Of a stretch of DNA of 64,000 bases, positions 37,343-44,257 are shown in pieces. Position 1 is the first letter of the stretch, and each line of letters starts with the position of its first letter. The position numbers and the translations under genes were made by a program. The stretch comes from Frigoriflavimonas asaccharolytica (lineage in GTDB: Bacteria > Bacteroidota > Bacteroidia > Flavobacteriales > Weeksellaceae), in assembly GCF_013294015.1 (NCBI RefSeq), contig NZ_JABSNO010000015.1, positions 1 through 64,000 of the forward strand, written 5' to 3'. The notes below the pieces were generated by a model. That model was not told the origin of the DNA. It was given only the letters and a program-made list of their open reading frames with translations, and made no database searches.

Positions 37343-37678
37343 ATGGATATCAGAGATCAACTTCAAAATTTATTTCCAACACACGAAGAGCAAGATTTTG
37401 AATTGCCTTCAGAATTTGGGGAAGAGAAATTTGAGCAAATAGAACCGCTCGTTTGCAAATTTGAAAAAAAAGGCAGAAACGGAAAACCTGTAACGATAAT
37501 AGAAGGTTTTGAGGGGAATGCGGAAGAACTAAAATCGATCTCGAAAAAAATTAAAATAAAATTAGGAATTGGTGGCTCAGAGAAAGATGGAATCATCATT
37601 ATACAAGGCGATAATCGCGATAAAATAATGCTGATTTTGAAAGAAATGGGCTATAAAACAAAACGAGTTGGTGGTTGA
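37343..37678 (+). CDS. Translation initiation factor SUI1/eIF1-family protein (YciH-like)
   Basis: A 111-residue protein. The C-terminal about 75 residues are the SUI1 fold: FEKKGRNGKPVTIIEGFEG, then IKIKLGIGGSEKDGIIIIQG and IMLILKEMGYKTKRVGG. The KxRxGKxVT and GxGGxxKDGxIxxQGD patterns are family signatures. Bacterial YciH proteins act at start-codon selection or in stress responses; the exact role in this group is unknown. It stands alone with its own promoter. Ends in double glycine, a normal family ending. Confidence 0.92.
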   Translation: MDIRDQLQNLFPTHEEQDFELPSEFGEEKFEQIEPLVCKFEKKGRNGKPVTIIEGFEGNAEELKSISKKIKIKLGIGGSEKDGIIIIQGDNRDKIMLILKEMGYKTKRVGG

Positions 37679-37684
37679 AAAGTA

Positions 37685-37792
37685 ATTGATAGACGATCAT
37701 TGATGATTGATATAAAAACTTCTTCAATTATTGATCTACAAAAAATCTATGCGCCATTCAACTCAATCAATTATCATTCATCAATAATCAAT
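37685..37792. repeat. Imperfect inverted repeat rich in ATTGAT/ATCAAT
   Basis: Left arm 37685-37711 (ATTGAT...TGATGATTGAT) and right arm 37765-37792 (ATCAAT...CATCAATAATCAAT) are approximately reverse complements, each about 27 bases, with about 53 bases between. It lies between the SUI1 and nucleoside phosphorylase genes. A similar but shorter ATCAATTATCAATCC stretch precedes the gene at 42758. Function unknown. Confidence 0.5.
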
Positions 37793-37803
37793 AACATTTA
37801 ACT

Positions 37804-38658
37804 ATGATCAATAAATTAGCAGCATCAGAATTGGTGCTAAATCCAGACGGAAGTGTATATCACCTCAATCTTTTGCCAGAAGAATTGGCGCACAAAATAA
37901 TGTTGGTAGGAGATCCAGATCGCGTTCCAAAAGTTTCTAAATATTTTGATAAGATTGAAGTAAAGAAAAATAAAAGAGAATTTTATACGCATACAGGGAT
38001 TTTACGTGGAGAGAGAATCACGGTAATGTCCACCGGAATTGGTACAGAAAACATCGATATTGTGATGAACGAAATTGATGCTTTGGTAAACATAGATTTA
38101 AAAAATAAAGAATTTAAAGATGAAAAAACGTCTTTAGAACTTTTCCGAATGGGAACTTGCGGCAGCGTGAATCCAGATATAGAAGTAGATCAGATGTTGG
38201 TAACACAAAATGTGGTTGGTTTAGATGGCTTGTTGCATTTCTATTCAGACTATGAATTTGAAAATGAATTTTCTAGAAATTTCTTGGCAAAATTCCCTTA
38301 CGAAAAAGTAAAACCTATGCTCTATTTCTCAGATTGGGCAGAAGAAATTTCGGATTATTATAAAGACGCAAAATATTTTGGAAACACCGCAACTTTCCCT
38401 GGTTTCTACGCGCCACAAGGAAGACAATTGCGTTTGAAAGCCATCGACGAAAAATTTCTAGAAACCTTAAATGATTTAGGAGTTTCTAATTTTGAAATGG
38501 AAACATCTGCAATATATGCACTTTCTAAATTATTGGGACACAAACCATTGACAGTAAATTGCGTAATCGCCAACAGAAGACGTGGGGAATTTTCTGCAGA
38601 CCATCACACATCCGAAAAAATGATGATTGAATGGGTTTTAGATAGAATCATAAAATAA
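37804..38658 (+). CDS. Nucleoside phosphorylase (uridine/purine phosphorylase superfamily)
   Basis: A 284-residue enzyme that splits nucleosides with phosphate. Family motifs: MLVGDPDRVPKVS (phosphate site), VMSTGIGTENIDIVMNE, FRMGTCGSVNPDIEVDQM and NFEMETSAIYALSKLLGH (ribose-binding Glu-Met-Glu). Length and motifs are closest to the uridine phosphorylase-like branch found in Bacteroidota; the base specificity is not decided by the sequence. The MscS-like gene begins 2 bases after its stop, suggesting co-transcription. Confidence 0.88.
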   Translation: MINKLAASELVLNPDGSVYHLNLLPEELAHKIMLVGDPDRVPKVSKYFDKIEVKKNKREFYTHTGILRGERITVMSTGIGTENIDIVMNEIDALVNIDLKNKEFKDEKTSLELFRMGTCGSVNPDIEVDQMLVTQNVVGLDGLLHFYSDYEFENEFSRNFLAKFPYEKVKPMLYFSDWAEEISDYYKDAKYFGNTATFPGFYAPQGRQLRLKAIDEKFLETLNDLGVSNFEMETSAIYALSKLLGHKPLTVNCVIANRRRGEFSADHHTSEKMMIEWVLDRIIK

Positions 38659-38660
38659 AA

Positions 38661-39515
38661 ATGGAAACAGAGGTAAAAGATATCGGACAAATTTTGACGG
38701 ATTCTTGGGCAAATTTTTTAGAAAGTTTGCCCTCTATCCTTTTAGCGATGATGATAGGAATTGTTGGAATTATTGTCATCAGATTCATCAGCAAAAATGC
38801 ATACAAAATAATAGATTCCAAATCTAAAGATCCTTTGGTAAGCAGTTTTTTGGTAAATATGCTTTCCATCATTTTAAGTATTTTTCTTATGGTGCTTTGC
38901 TTAAGTGTGATTGGTTGGGGAAGTTTGACCAATAAAATACTTGCTGGAGCAGGTTTGGGAACTTTCGTGATTGGTTTTGCCTTAAAAGATATCGGCGAAA
39001 ATTTTCTTGCAGGAATTTTAATGGCATTTAGCAGACCATTTCGCACCGGTGATTTGATAGAAATAGAAGGTTTGCGCGGTCGTGTAATCAAAATGTCTTT
39101 GCGAGAAACTACGATAAAATCTTTAGACGGACGAGATATTTACATTCCAAATGGTTTAATTCTAAAAAATCCGCTGCAAAATTTCACCATTGATAATTAT
39201 ATTCGTCAAGAATTTTTGATCGGTTTGGATTATAACGACGATGTAGACAATATTATTGTATTAATTGAAAACACCATCAAACAATTTGAGCAGGTAGAAA
39301 AACATCCAGAACCTTTGGTTTTTATTGAAGAATTGGCAACTAGCACCGTAAATGTGAAAGCTCAATATTGGATAATGACCACCGATGTACGAGCACCAGG
39401 ATTAAAATTGCGCAGCAACATTATGTTTAAAGTTTATAAAACAATTTTAGACAAAGGCTACAGATTGCCTTCTGATATTGTGGAAGTTGCTTTAACAAAT
39501 GTTGACAAGGGATAA
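38661..39515 (+). CDS. Small-conductance mechanosensitive channel, MscS family
   Basis: A 284-residue channel that releases solutes on osmotic downshock. Two N-terminal membrane helices (about 24-45 and 63-88) precede the pore helix TM3 (about 92-122, glycine/alanine-rich: LAGAGLGTFVIGFALKDIGE). The beta domain follows: FRTGDLIEIEGLRGRV, TTIKSLDGRDIYIPNGL and KNPLQNFT are signature motifs. The C-terminal alpha/beta domain completes a standard short MscS. The gene follows the nucleoside phosphorylase gene by 2 bases. Confidence 0.92.
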   Translation: METEVKDIGQILTDSWANFLESLPSILLAMMIGIVGIIVIRFISKNAYKIIDSKSKDPLVSSFLVNMLSIILSIFLMVLCLSVIGWGSLTNKILAGAGLGTFVIGFALKDIGENFLAGILMAFSRPFRTGDLIEIEGLRGRVIKMSLRETTIKSLDGRDIYIPNGLILKNPLQNFTIDNYIRQEFLIGLDYNDDVDNIIVLIENTIKQFEQVEKHPEPLVFIEELATSTVNVKAQYWIMTTDVRAPGLKLRSNIMFKVYKTILDKGYRLPSDIVEVALTNVDKG

Positions 39516-39528
39516 TAAATTTTATTTC

Positions 39529-40350
39529 TTACTTACAGTTTTTTTCATACTCCATTACTATTCCTTTGTAGAAGTCCAAGTAATATTCTAGCATATAATC
39601 TCCAAAAAGTTGTTGTGATTCTCCGAAACTTTTTCCAGATTTTTTTGCTTCTTCATTTGCTTTATTGTAAAGATTTTTATAATCCTCTTTCATTTTTTTT
39701 TGATAAGATTTTTCTACCACTTTCCCTTCAAAAACTTTTAAATACTGTTGAAATTCTGGACAATCTTTACCAACATACTTAAATGCTTCTACCATTTTTT
39801 CTGGAATAGATCCCAGATTGAATAAGTTTATTCGATCAAAATCTACTGGCATAATACCATATTGCTCTTTGCTATTTTTAATGTAAAAAACAGAATATGC
39901 ATACCTACAAAGGGATTTTCCATTACCTTCGCAAGCAAAAATGTTAGAACCATAAATCTGTAATTTCCCATCATACAAAATTGGCTGAAATGAATCTCGA
40001 GATTTATCTACCAATTCTCCCTTTGTGTTGATTGCTTTCAAATCTAATTTATATATTTTCGAAGTTACATCGCCAGAATCATCAAATATAGTTAATGATT
40101 GTACGTCTTTTGCATCTACCTTTTCAATTTTAGAATCTTCAGTAAGCTTATATTCAAATTTGTATACGTTTGATGTGGCAAAATTGCTTAAAAAATTTCC
40201 ATTCGGATAAGTGTAACCTACAAAAAGGATATTTAATTTGGTACCATCATTCATAAATATTTCCGCTTTTCTGTATTCATCTTTTTTTTGAGCGAAAACA
40301 CTACTAAAAGTTACAAACATTAGTAATAAAGAAAATAAACTTGTTCTCAT
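39529..40350 (-). CDS. Exported protein of unknown function
   Basis: A 273-residue protein. The signal peptide is MRTSLFSLLLMFVTFSSVFAQ. The mature N-terminal half is beta-rich (AEIFMNDGTKLNILFVGYTY, KVDAKDVQSLTIFDD), the C-terminal half is helical and Lys/Glu-rich (KSYQKKMKEDYKNLYNKANE). Two pairs of Cys (CEGNGKSLC; C at about 190 and the Cys before the final Lys) could make disulfides. I do not recognise the family. It is convergent with the MscS gene, 13 bases apart. Confidence 0.75.
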   Translation of the reverse strand: MRTSLFSLLLMFVTFSSVFAQKKDEYRKAEIFMNDGTKLNILFVGYTYPNGNFLSNFATSNVYKFEYKLTEDSKIEKVDAKDVQSLTIFDDSGDVTSKIYKLDLKAINTKGELVDKSRDSFQPILYDGKLQIYGSNIFACEGNGKSLCRYAYSVFYIKNSKEQYGIMPVDFDRINLFNLGSIPEKMVEAFKYVGKDCPEFQQYLKVFEGKVVEKSYQKKMKEDYKNLYNKANEEAKKSGKSFGESQQLFGDYMLEYYLDFYKGIVMEYEKNCK

Positions 40351-40388
40351 TTTAATATATTAAATTTCATCAAAAATAGTTTTTAAAA

Positions 40389-40946
40389 CTAATATTTACA
40401 AAAGCAATCATGCACATGATCATTTACCATTCCTATTGCTTGCAAGAAAGCATAAACAGTAGTAGAACCCAAAAATTTGAAACCTCTCTTCTTTAAATCT
40501 TTTGATATTAAATCTGATAATTCTGTAGTTGCAGGAACATCTTTCATTGTTTTCGGCTGGTTTACAATTGGTTTTACATCTACGAAATTCCACAAATATT
40601 TAGAAAAACTGCCAAACTCTTTTTGAACTTTTAAAAATTGTTTCGCGTTGTTGATGCTTGCTAGAATTTTTAATTGATGCCTAATAATTCCAGAATTTTG
40701 CATTAATGATTCCACTTTGGCAAAATTATAATCTGCAATTTTCTCATAATTAAATTGATCAAAAGCTTTCCGAAAATTTTCTCTTTTTACCAAAATAGTA
40801 TACCAAGAAAGTCCCGCTTGAAAACTTTCTAAAACTAAAAATTCAAACAAGGTTTCATCATCAAAAACCGGTTTCCCCCATTCCTCATCATGATATTTTC
40901 TGTAGAGATCATCTTTTTCGCACCAAGAACAGCGTTTTACATCCAT
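40389..40946 (-). CDS. tag: DNA-3-methyladenine glycosylase I
   Basis: A 185-residue base-excision repair enzyme that removes 3-methyladenine from alkylated DNA. It has the family zinc site: CSWC near the N-terminus, the HDEEWGKPVFDD motif, and HVHDCFCKY at the C-terminus. SFQAGLSWYTILVKRENFRK is the substrate-pocket signature with the conserved Glu/Trp/Tyr residues. Length is normal for Tag. The start at 40946 fits the conserved MxxKRCxWC beginning. Confidence 0.95.
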   Translation of the reverse strand: MDVKRCSWCEKDDLYRKYHDEEWGKPVFDDETLFEFLVLESFQAGLSWYTILVKRENFRKAFDQFNYEKIADYNFAKVESLMQNSGIIRHQLKILASINNAKQFLKVQKEFGSFSKYLWNFVDVKPIVNQPKTMKDVPATTELSDLISKDLKKRGFKFLGSTTVYAFLQAIGMVNDHVHDCFCKY

Positions 40947-41028
40947 ATTTTTTTTACAAGAGATTTAATATTAAAATTACAATATAATATCGTAAATTTA
41001 TTTTTTAATAATTTAAAAATACAAAATT

Positions 41029-41370
41029 ATGAGCACAAGTGAAGAATCAAAATCATTTTTTGAGAAACTGAAAGACAAAGCGGAAGAAACCTTTGATAAA
41101 GCTAAAGTAGTTGCCGAAGAATTGAAAGACAAAGCAGAAATTTTCGCAGACGATGCCATGGAAAAATCTGGCGAAGTATGGGAAAAAACCAAAGTTGTGG
41201 CAAAAGATGCTGCACATATAGCAGAAAATCTTGCAGACGAAACTAAAGAACAATCGCAGGAAATATGGGGAAAAACCAAAGTTGCAGCAAGTGAAGTTGC
41301 AGAAAAAGCAAAAAATGCAGCGGAAGACGTGAAAAAATCTTGGGACGAGAAAAACATTACCAAAGATTAA
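41029..41370 (+). CDS. LEA-like amphipathic helical protein
   Basis: A 113-residue protein with no signal peptide or hydrophobic segment. It is almost wholly Lys/Glu/Ala/Asp, built of repeats about 11 residues long (KLKDKAEETFDKAKVVAEEL, then KDKAEIFADDAMEKSGEVWE, and TKVAASEVAEKAKNAAED). The period fits an amphipathic alpha helix, as in late-embryogenesis-abundant group 3 or apolipoprotein-like proteins, which bind membranes or protect proteins in desiccation. A paralogue of the same kind follows 105 bases downstream. No enzyme domain. Function inferred only from composition. Confidence 0.75.
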   Translation: MSTSEESKSFFEKLKDKAEETFDKAKVVAEELKDKAEIFADDAMEKSGEVWEKTKVVAKDAAHIAENLADETKEQSQEIWGKTKVAASEVAEKAKNAAEDVKKSWDEKNITKD

Positions 41371-41475
41371 TGATTATCAGAATAAAAAAATATTAAATTT
41401 TACAAAAATGCTGTAAACTATTTTGTGTAAAGTAAAGTAATTTTACAATAGTTTAATAACATAAATATTTACAAG

Positions 41476-41742
41476 ATGGACAATCAAGATTACAACAAAG
41501 CAGAAAACGCAGTAGACAAAGTAAAATGGAAAGCTGAAGATTTAGCAGATAGAGCAAAAGCTTACATTAACGAAAAAAGAGATAACGACGAAGAAGCAAC
41601 CCACGAAGGTTGGCTAGAACGTGCAAAAGACAATGTAGCAGATGCTTGGGAAGATACGAAAGATGCAGTTTCCAACGCGTGGGAAGGAACAAAAGATGCA
41701 GCTGTAGATGCAGAAGCAGAAGTAAAAAAAGCCACAAATTAA
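41476..41742 (+). CDS. LEA-like amphipathic helical protein, paralogue
   Basis: An 88-residue soluble protein with the same style of repeats (KAENAVDKVKWKAEDLADRA, and WEDTKDAVSNAWEGTKDAAV) and high Ala/Asp/Lys content. AWEDTKDAVSNAWEGTKDAA shows a clear near-repeat of about 11 residues. It follows the first LEA-like gene in the same orientation and probably has a similar role in membrane or protein protection under stress. It is similar to, but shorter than, the preceding paralogue. A terminator follows at 41764. Confidence 0.75.
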   Translation: MDNQDYNKAENAVDKVKWKAEDLADRAKAYINEKRDNDEEATHEGWLERAKDNVADAWEDTKDAVSNAWEGTKDAAVDAEAEVKKATN

Positions 41743-41763
41743 TAGTTGTACTTTTAAAATTTA

Positions 41764-41793
41764 GGGAATTGATAAATCAGTTCCCTTTTTTTT
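41764..41793 (+). terminator. Terminator after the LEA-like gene pair
   Basis: GGGAATTGAT (41764-41773) pairs with ATCAGTTCCC (41776-41785, one G-U pair), followed by eight T (41786-41793). It ends transcription before the fabI promoter region. Confidence 0.85.
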
Positions 41794-41815
41794 ATGCCTA
41801 AAACAAGATTTTGCT

Positions 41816-41823
41816 TATATTTG
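41816..41823 (+). promoter_or_regulatory. -7 promoter box of fabI
   Basis: TATATTTG (41816-41823) lies 19 bases before the ATG at 41843. No convincing TTG is seen at the expected -33 distance. Confidence 0.4.
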
Positions 41824-41842
41824 TTTTTAAATAACAAATACT

Positions 41843-42646
41843 ATGTCTTACGGTTTACTCAAAGGTAAAAAAGGAATAATTTTCGGTGCATTAAACAACC
41901 AATCCATCGCTTGGAAAGTGGCGGAAAGATGCCATGAAGAAGGTGCAGAATTTATTTTATCCAACGCTCCAATCGCGATGAGAATGGGAGAATTAGATGA
42001 TTTGGCTGCACAAACAGGATCAGAAATAATTCCTGCAGATGCTTCATCTATGGAAGATTTGGAAAAACTATTTGCTCGTGCAGAAGAAAAATTTGGTAAA
42101 CTAGATTTTATTCTACATTCTATTGGAATGTCTGTGAATATTAGAAAAGGAAAAGCATATACAGATCTTAATTACGATTTTCTAGAAAAAGGTTGGGATG
42201 TTTCTGCTGTTTCTTTCCATAAAGTGATGAAAACTGCTTGGGACAAAAATATTATGAATGAATGGGGTTCTATTTTAGCGCTTACCTACATTGCTGCACA
42301 AAGAACATTCCCAAATTATAGCGATATGGCAGATAATAAATCTTATCTAGAAAGTATTGCAAGAAGTTTCGGCTATTTCTGGGGTGAAAGGAAAGTTCGT
42401 GTAAATACTATTTCTCAATCTCCAGTGATGACAAAAGCTGGTGCAGGTGTGAAAGGCATCGAAGGATTTTTCAATTTTGCAGACGATATGTCTCCCTTAG
42501 GAAATGCAGATGCTGTAGATTGCGCAAACTATTGTGTAAGTATGTTTTCAGATCTTACCAGAAAGGTGACCATGCAAAATCTTTTCCACGATGGTGGATT
42601 TAGTAATACAGGTGTTTCTAATAAAATTATAGAAAAATTCGAATAA
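41843..42646 (+). CDS. fabI: Enoyl-ACP reductase FabI
   Basis: A 267-residue NADH-dependent enzyme of the last step of fatty-acid chain elongation. It starts LLKGKKGIIFGALNNQSIAW, the FabI nucleotide-binding loop (GxxxxxSIA). The catalytic pair Tyr-x6-Lys is present as NYSDMADNK, slightly unlike the E. coli sequence but with the right spacing. LDFILHSIGMSV and VRVNTISQSPVMTKAG are family signatures. Length and start are normal. It belongs to the short-chain dehydrogenase superfamily; motif order excludes FabK and FabV. Confidence 0.95.
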   Translation: MSYGLLKGKKGIIFGALNNQSIAWKVAERCHEEGAEFILSNAPIAMRMGELDDLAAQTGSEIIPADASSMEDLEKLFARAEEKFGKLDFILHSIGMSVNIRKGKAYTDLNYDFLEKGWDVSAVSFHKVMKTAWDKNIMNEWGSILALTYIAAQRTFPNYSDMADNKSYLESIARSFGYFWGERKVRVNTISQSPVMTKAGAGVKGIEGFFNFADDMSPLGNADAVDCANYCVSMFSDLTRKVTMQNLFHDGGFSNTGVSNKIIEKFE

Positions 42647-42757
42647 AAATCAAGCGTTCAAAGTTGGAAATCTTTAATTTAATTTTTTGAAATTTAATTT
42701 TAATATTTTTCTAGCATTCAAAATCAATTATCAATCCTTATTTATCAATAATTATAT

Positions 42758-43939
42758 ATGTCCTACTATCCACTTACCACAATACCAGATTATTACAATA
42801 TGGATGCGCTTCTCTCTGAGGAGCATTTATTAATACGAGCATCTGTAAGATCTTGGGTAGAAAGTTTTGTAATGCCTGTAATTGATGAGCACGCACAAAA
42901 CCATACAGATATTCCAAACTTGATGCAAGAATTGGGAAATATTGGAGCTTTAGGACCTTATATTCCAGAAGAATATGGAGGTGCAGGTTTGGATCAAATT
43001 TCCTACGGAATCATCATGCAAGAATTAGAACGTGGAGATTCCGCAGTTCGTTCTGCAGCTTCTGTACAAAGTTCTTTGGTAATGTTTCCTATTTTCGAAT
43101 ACGGTTCTGAAGAGCAAAAAAAGAAATTTTTACCACAATTAGCTGCTGGAACAATGATAGGTTCATTCGGATTGACGGAACCAAATCATGGATCAGACCC
43201 GAGTTCTATGGAAACTTATTTTGTAGATAAAGGCGATCATTATTTATTGAATGGAGCAAAAATGTGGATCACCAATTCCCCAGTTTGCGATATTGCCGTT
43301 ATTTGGGCAAAAGATGAAGAAGGAAAAGTACGTGGATTAATTGTAGAACGTGGAATGGAAGGATTTACCACGCCAACTACCAACAACAAATGGAGTTTAA
43401 GAGCTTCCAAAACTGGAGAACTCGTTTTCTCTGATGTGAAAGTACCAAAAGAAAACCTTCTACCAAATATTTCTGGATTAAAAGGACCGCTTTCTTGCTT
43501 AAATTCTGCACGTTACGGAATTTCTTGGGGCGTAATTGGTGCAGCCATAGATTGCTATTGTACTGCTTTACAATACGGAAAAGAAAGAAAACAATTTGGA
43601 AGACCGATCGCAGGATTTCAATTGCAGCAAAAGAAATTGGCAGAATTTCTTACTGAAATCACAAAAGCACAATTGCTTTGTCTTCAATTAGGAAATTTGA
43701 AAAATGCTCACAAAGCTACGCCAGCACAAATTTCTATGGCAAAAAGAAACAACGTGAAAATGGCGATCGACATTGCCCGCGAAAGCCGACAAATACTTGG
43801 TGGAATGGGAATAATGGGCGAATTTCCAATGATGCGCCACGCTGCAAACCTAGAGTCTGTAATTACGTATGAAGGAACACATGATGTACATTTGCTGATA
43901 ACCGGTATGGATATTACTGGGATTAATGCTTTTAATTAA
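42758..43939 (+). CDS. Acyl-CoA dehydrogenase, glutaryl-CoA dehydrogenase-like
   Basis: A 393-residue FAD enzyme. The signature VQSSLVMFPIFEYGSEEQKK, GSFGLTEPNHGSDPSSMET (flavin and substrate loop), and the catalytic Glu in VITYEGTHDVHLLITG near the C-terminus match glutaryl-CoA dehydrogenase more than straight-chain acyl-CoA dehydrogenases. That enzyme oxidises and decarboxylates glutaryl-CoA to crotonyl-CoA in lysine and tryptophan breakdown. There are no neighbouring lysine-degradation genes, so the pathway is not confirmed by context. Confidence 0.9.
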   Translation: MSYYPLTTIPDYYNMDALLSEEHLLIRASVRSWVESFVMPVIDEHAQNHTDIPNLMQELGNIGALGPYIPEEYGGAGLDQISYGIIMQELERGDSAVRSAASVQSSLVMFPIFEYGSEEQKKKFLPQLAAGTMIGSFGLTEPNHGSDPSSMETYFVDKGDHYLLNGAKMWITNSPVCDIAVIWAKDEEGKVRGLIVERGMEGFTTPTTNNKWSLRASKTGELVFSDVKVPKENLLPNISGLKGPLSCLNSARYGISWGVIGAAIDCYCTALQYGKERKQFGRPIAGFQLQQKKLAEFLTEITKAQLLCLQLGNLKNAHKATPAQISMAKRNNVKMAIDIARESRQILGGMGIMGEFPMMRHAANLESVITYEGTHDVHLLITGMDITGINAFN

Positions 43940-43940
43940 A

Positions 43941-44150
43941 ATGAATTTTCTATCAAAAAATAAAAATGCACTATTTATAGGTTTATTATCTGGAACATTG
44001 TTCGCTGGTCTTTCCTTATTTTACGATTTTGTTATTGATGATTCTTTGCAAAGACCTATTCTATACTATATCGTATTTTTTGTAATTTATTTTTTAATGG
44101 GTTACGGAACTGCGATTGCTACTTTTAGAAATAAGAATTTAAATAAGTAA
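43941..44150 (+). CDS. Small membrane protein of unknown function
   Basis: About 69 residues. The ATG at 43941, one base after the preceding stop codon, is preferred over the overlapping one at 43926. Two membrane helices (about 15-33 and 43-60, separated by FVIDDSLQRP) and a positive C-terminal tail. It is probably translated with the acyl-CoA dehydrogenase gene. I do not recognise a family. Confidence 0.65.
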   Translation: MNFLSKNKNALFIGLLSGTLFAGLSLFYDFVIDDSLQRPILYYIVFFVIYFLMGYGTAIATFRNKNLNK

Positions 44151-44162
44151 TTTTTACACATC

Positions 44163-44217
44163 ATTTTGTCATTCCGCAGGAATCTAGCAGTGTGAGATTC
44201 CTGCGGAATGACAAAAT
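44163..44217. repeat. Long TGTCATTCC hairpin, copy 1 (bidirectional terminator-like)
   Basis: A perfect 23-bp stem: ATTTTGTCATTCCGCAGG continuing to 44185, pairing with 44195-44217, and a 9-base loop. It lies between two convergent genes, where a bidirectional terminator is expected. Close relatives are at 47100-47164 and 57413-57480. Confidence 0.85.
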
Positions 44218-44257
44218 TATGTGAAAAATTTGTGCAACAATTTAGAAATAATATTTA

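Noticed and set aside
41013-41363. Minus-strand open frame of 116 codons opposite the LEA-like gene
   Set aside because: The Lys/Glu/Ala-rich plus-strand frame has a clear repeat; the opposite frame is just its complement, rich in Phe and Ser.
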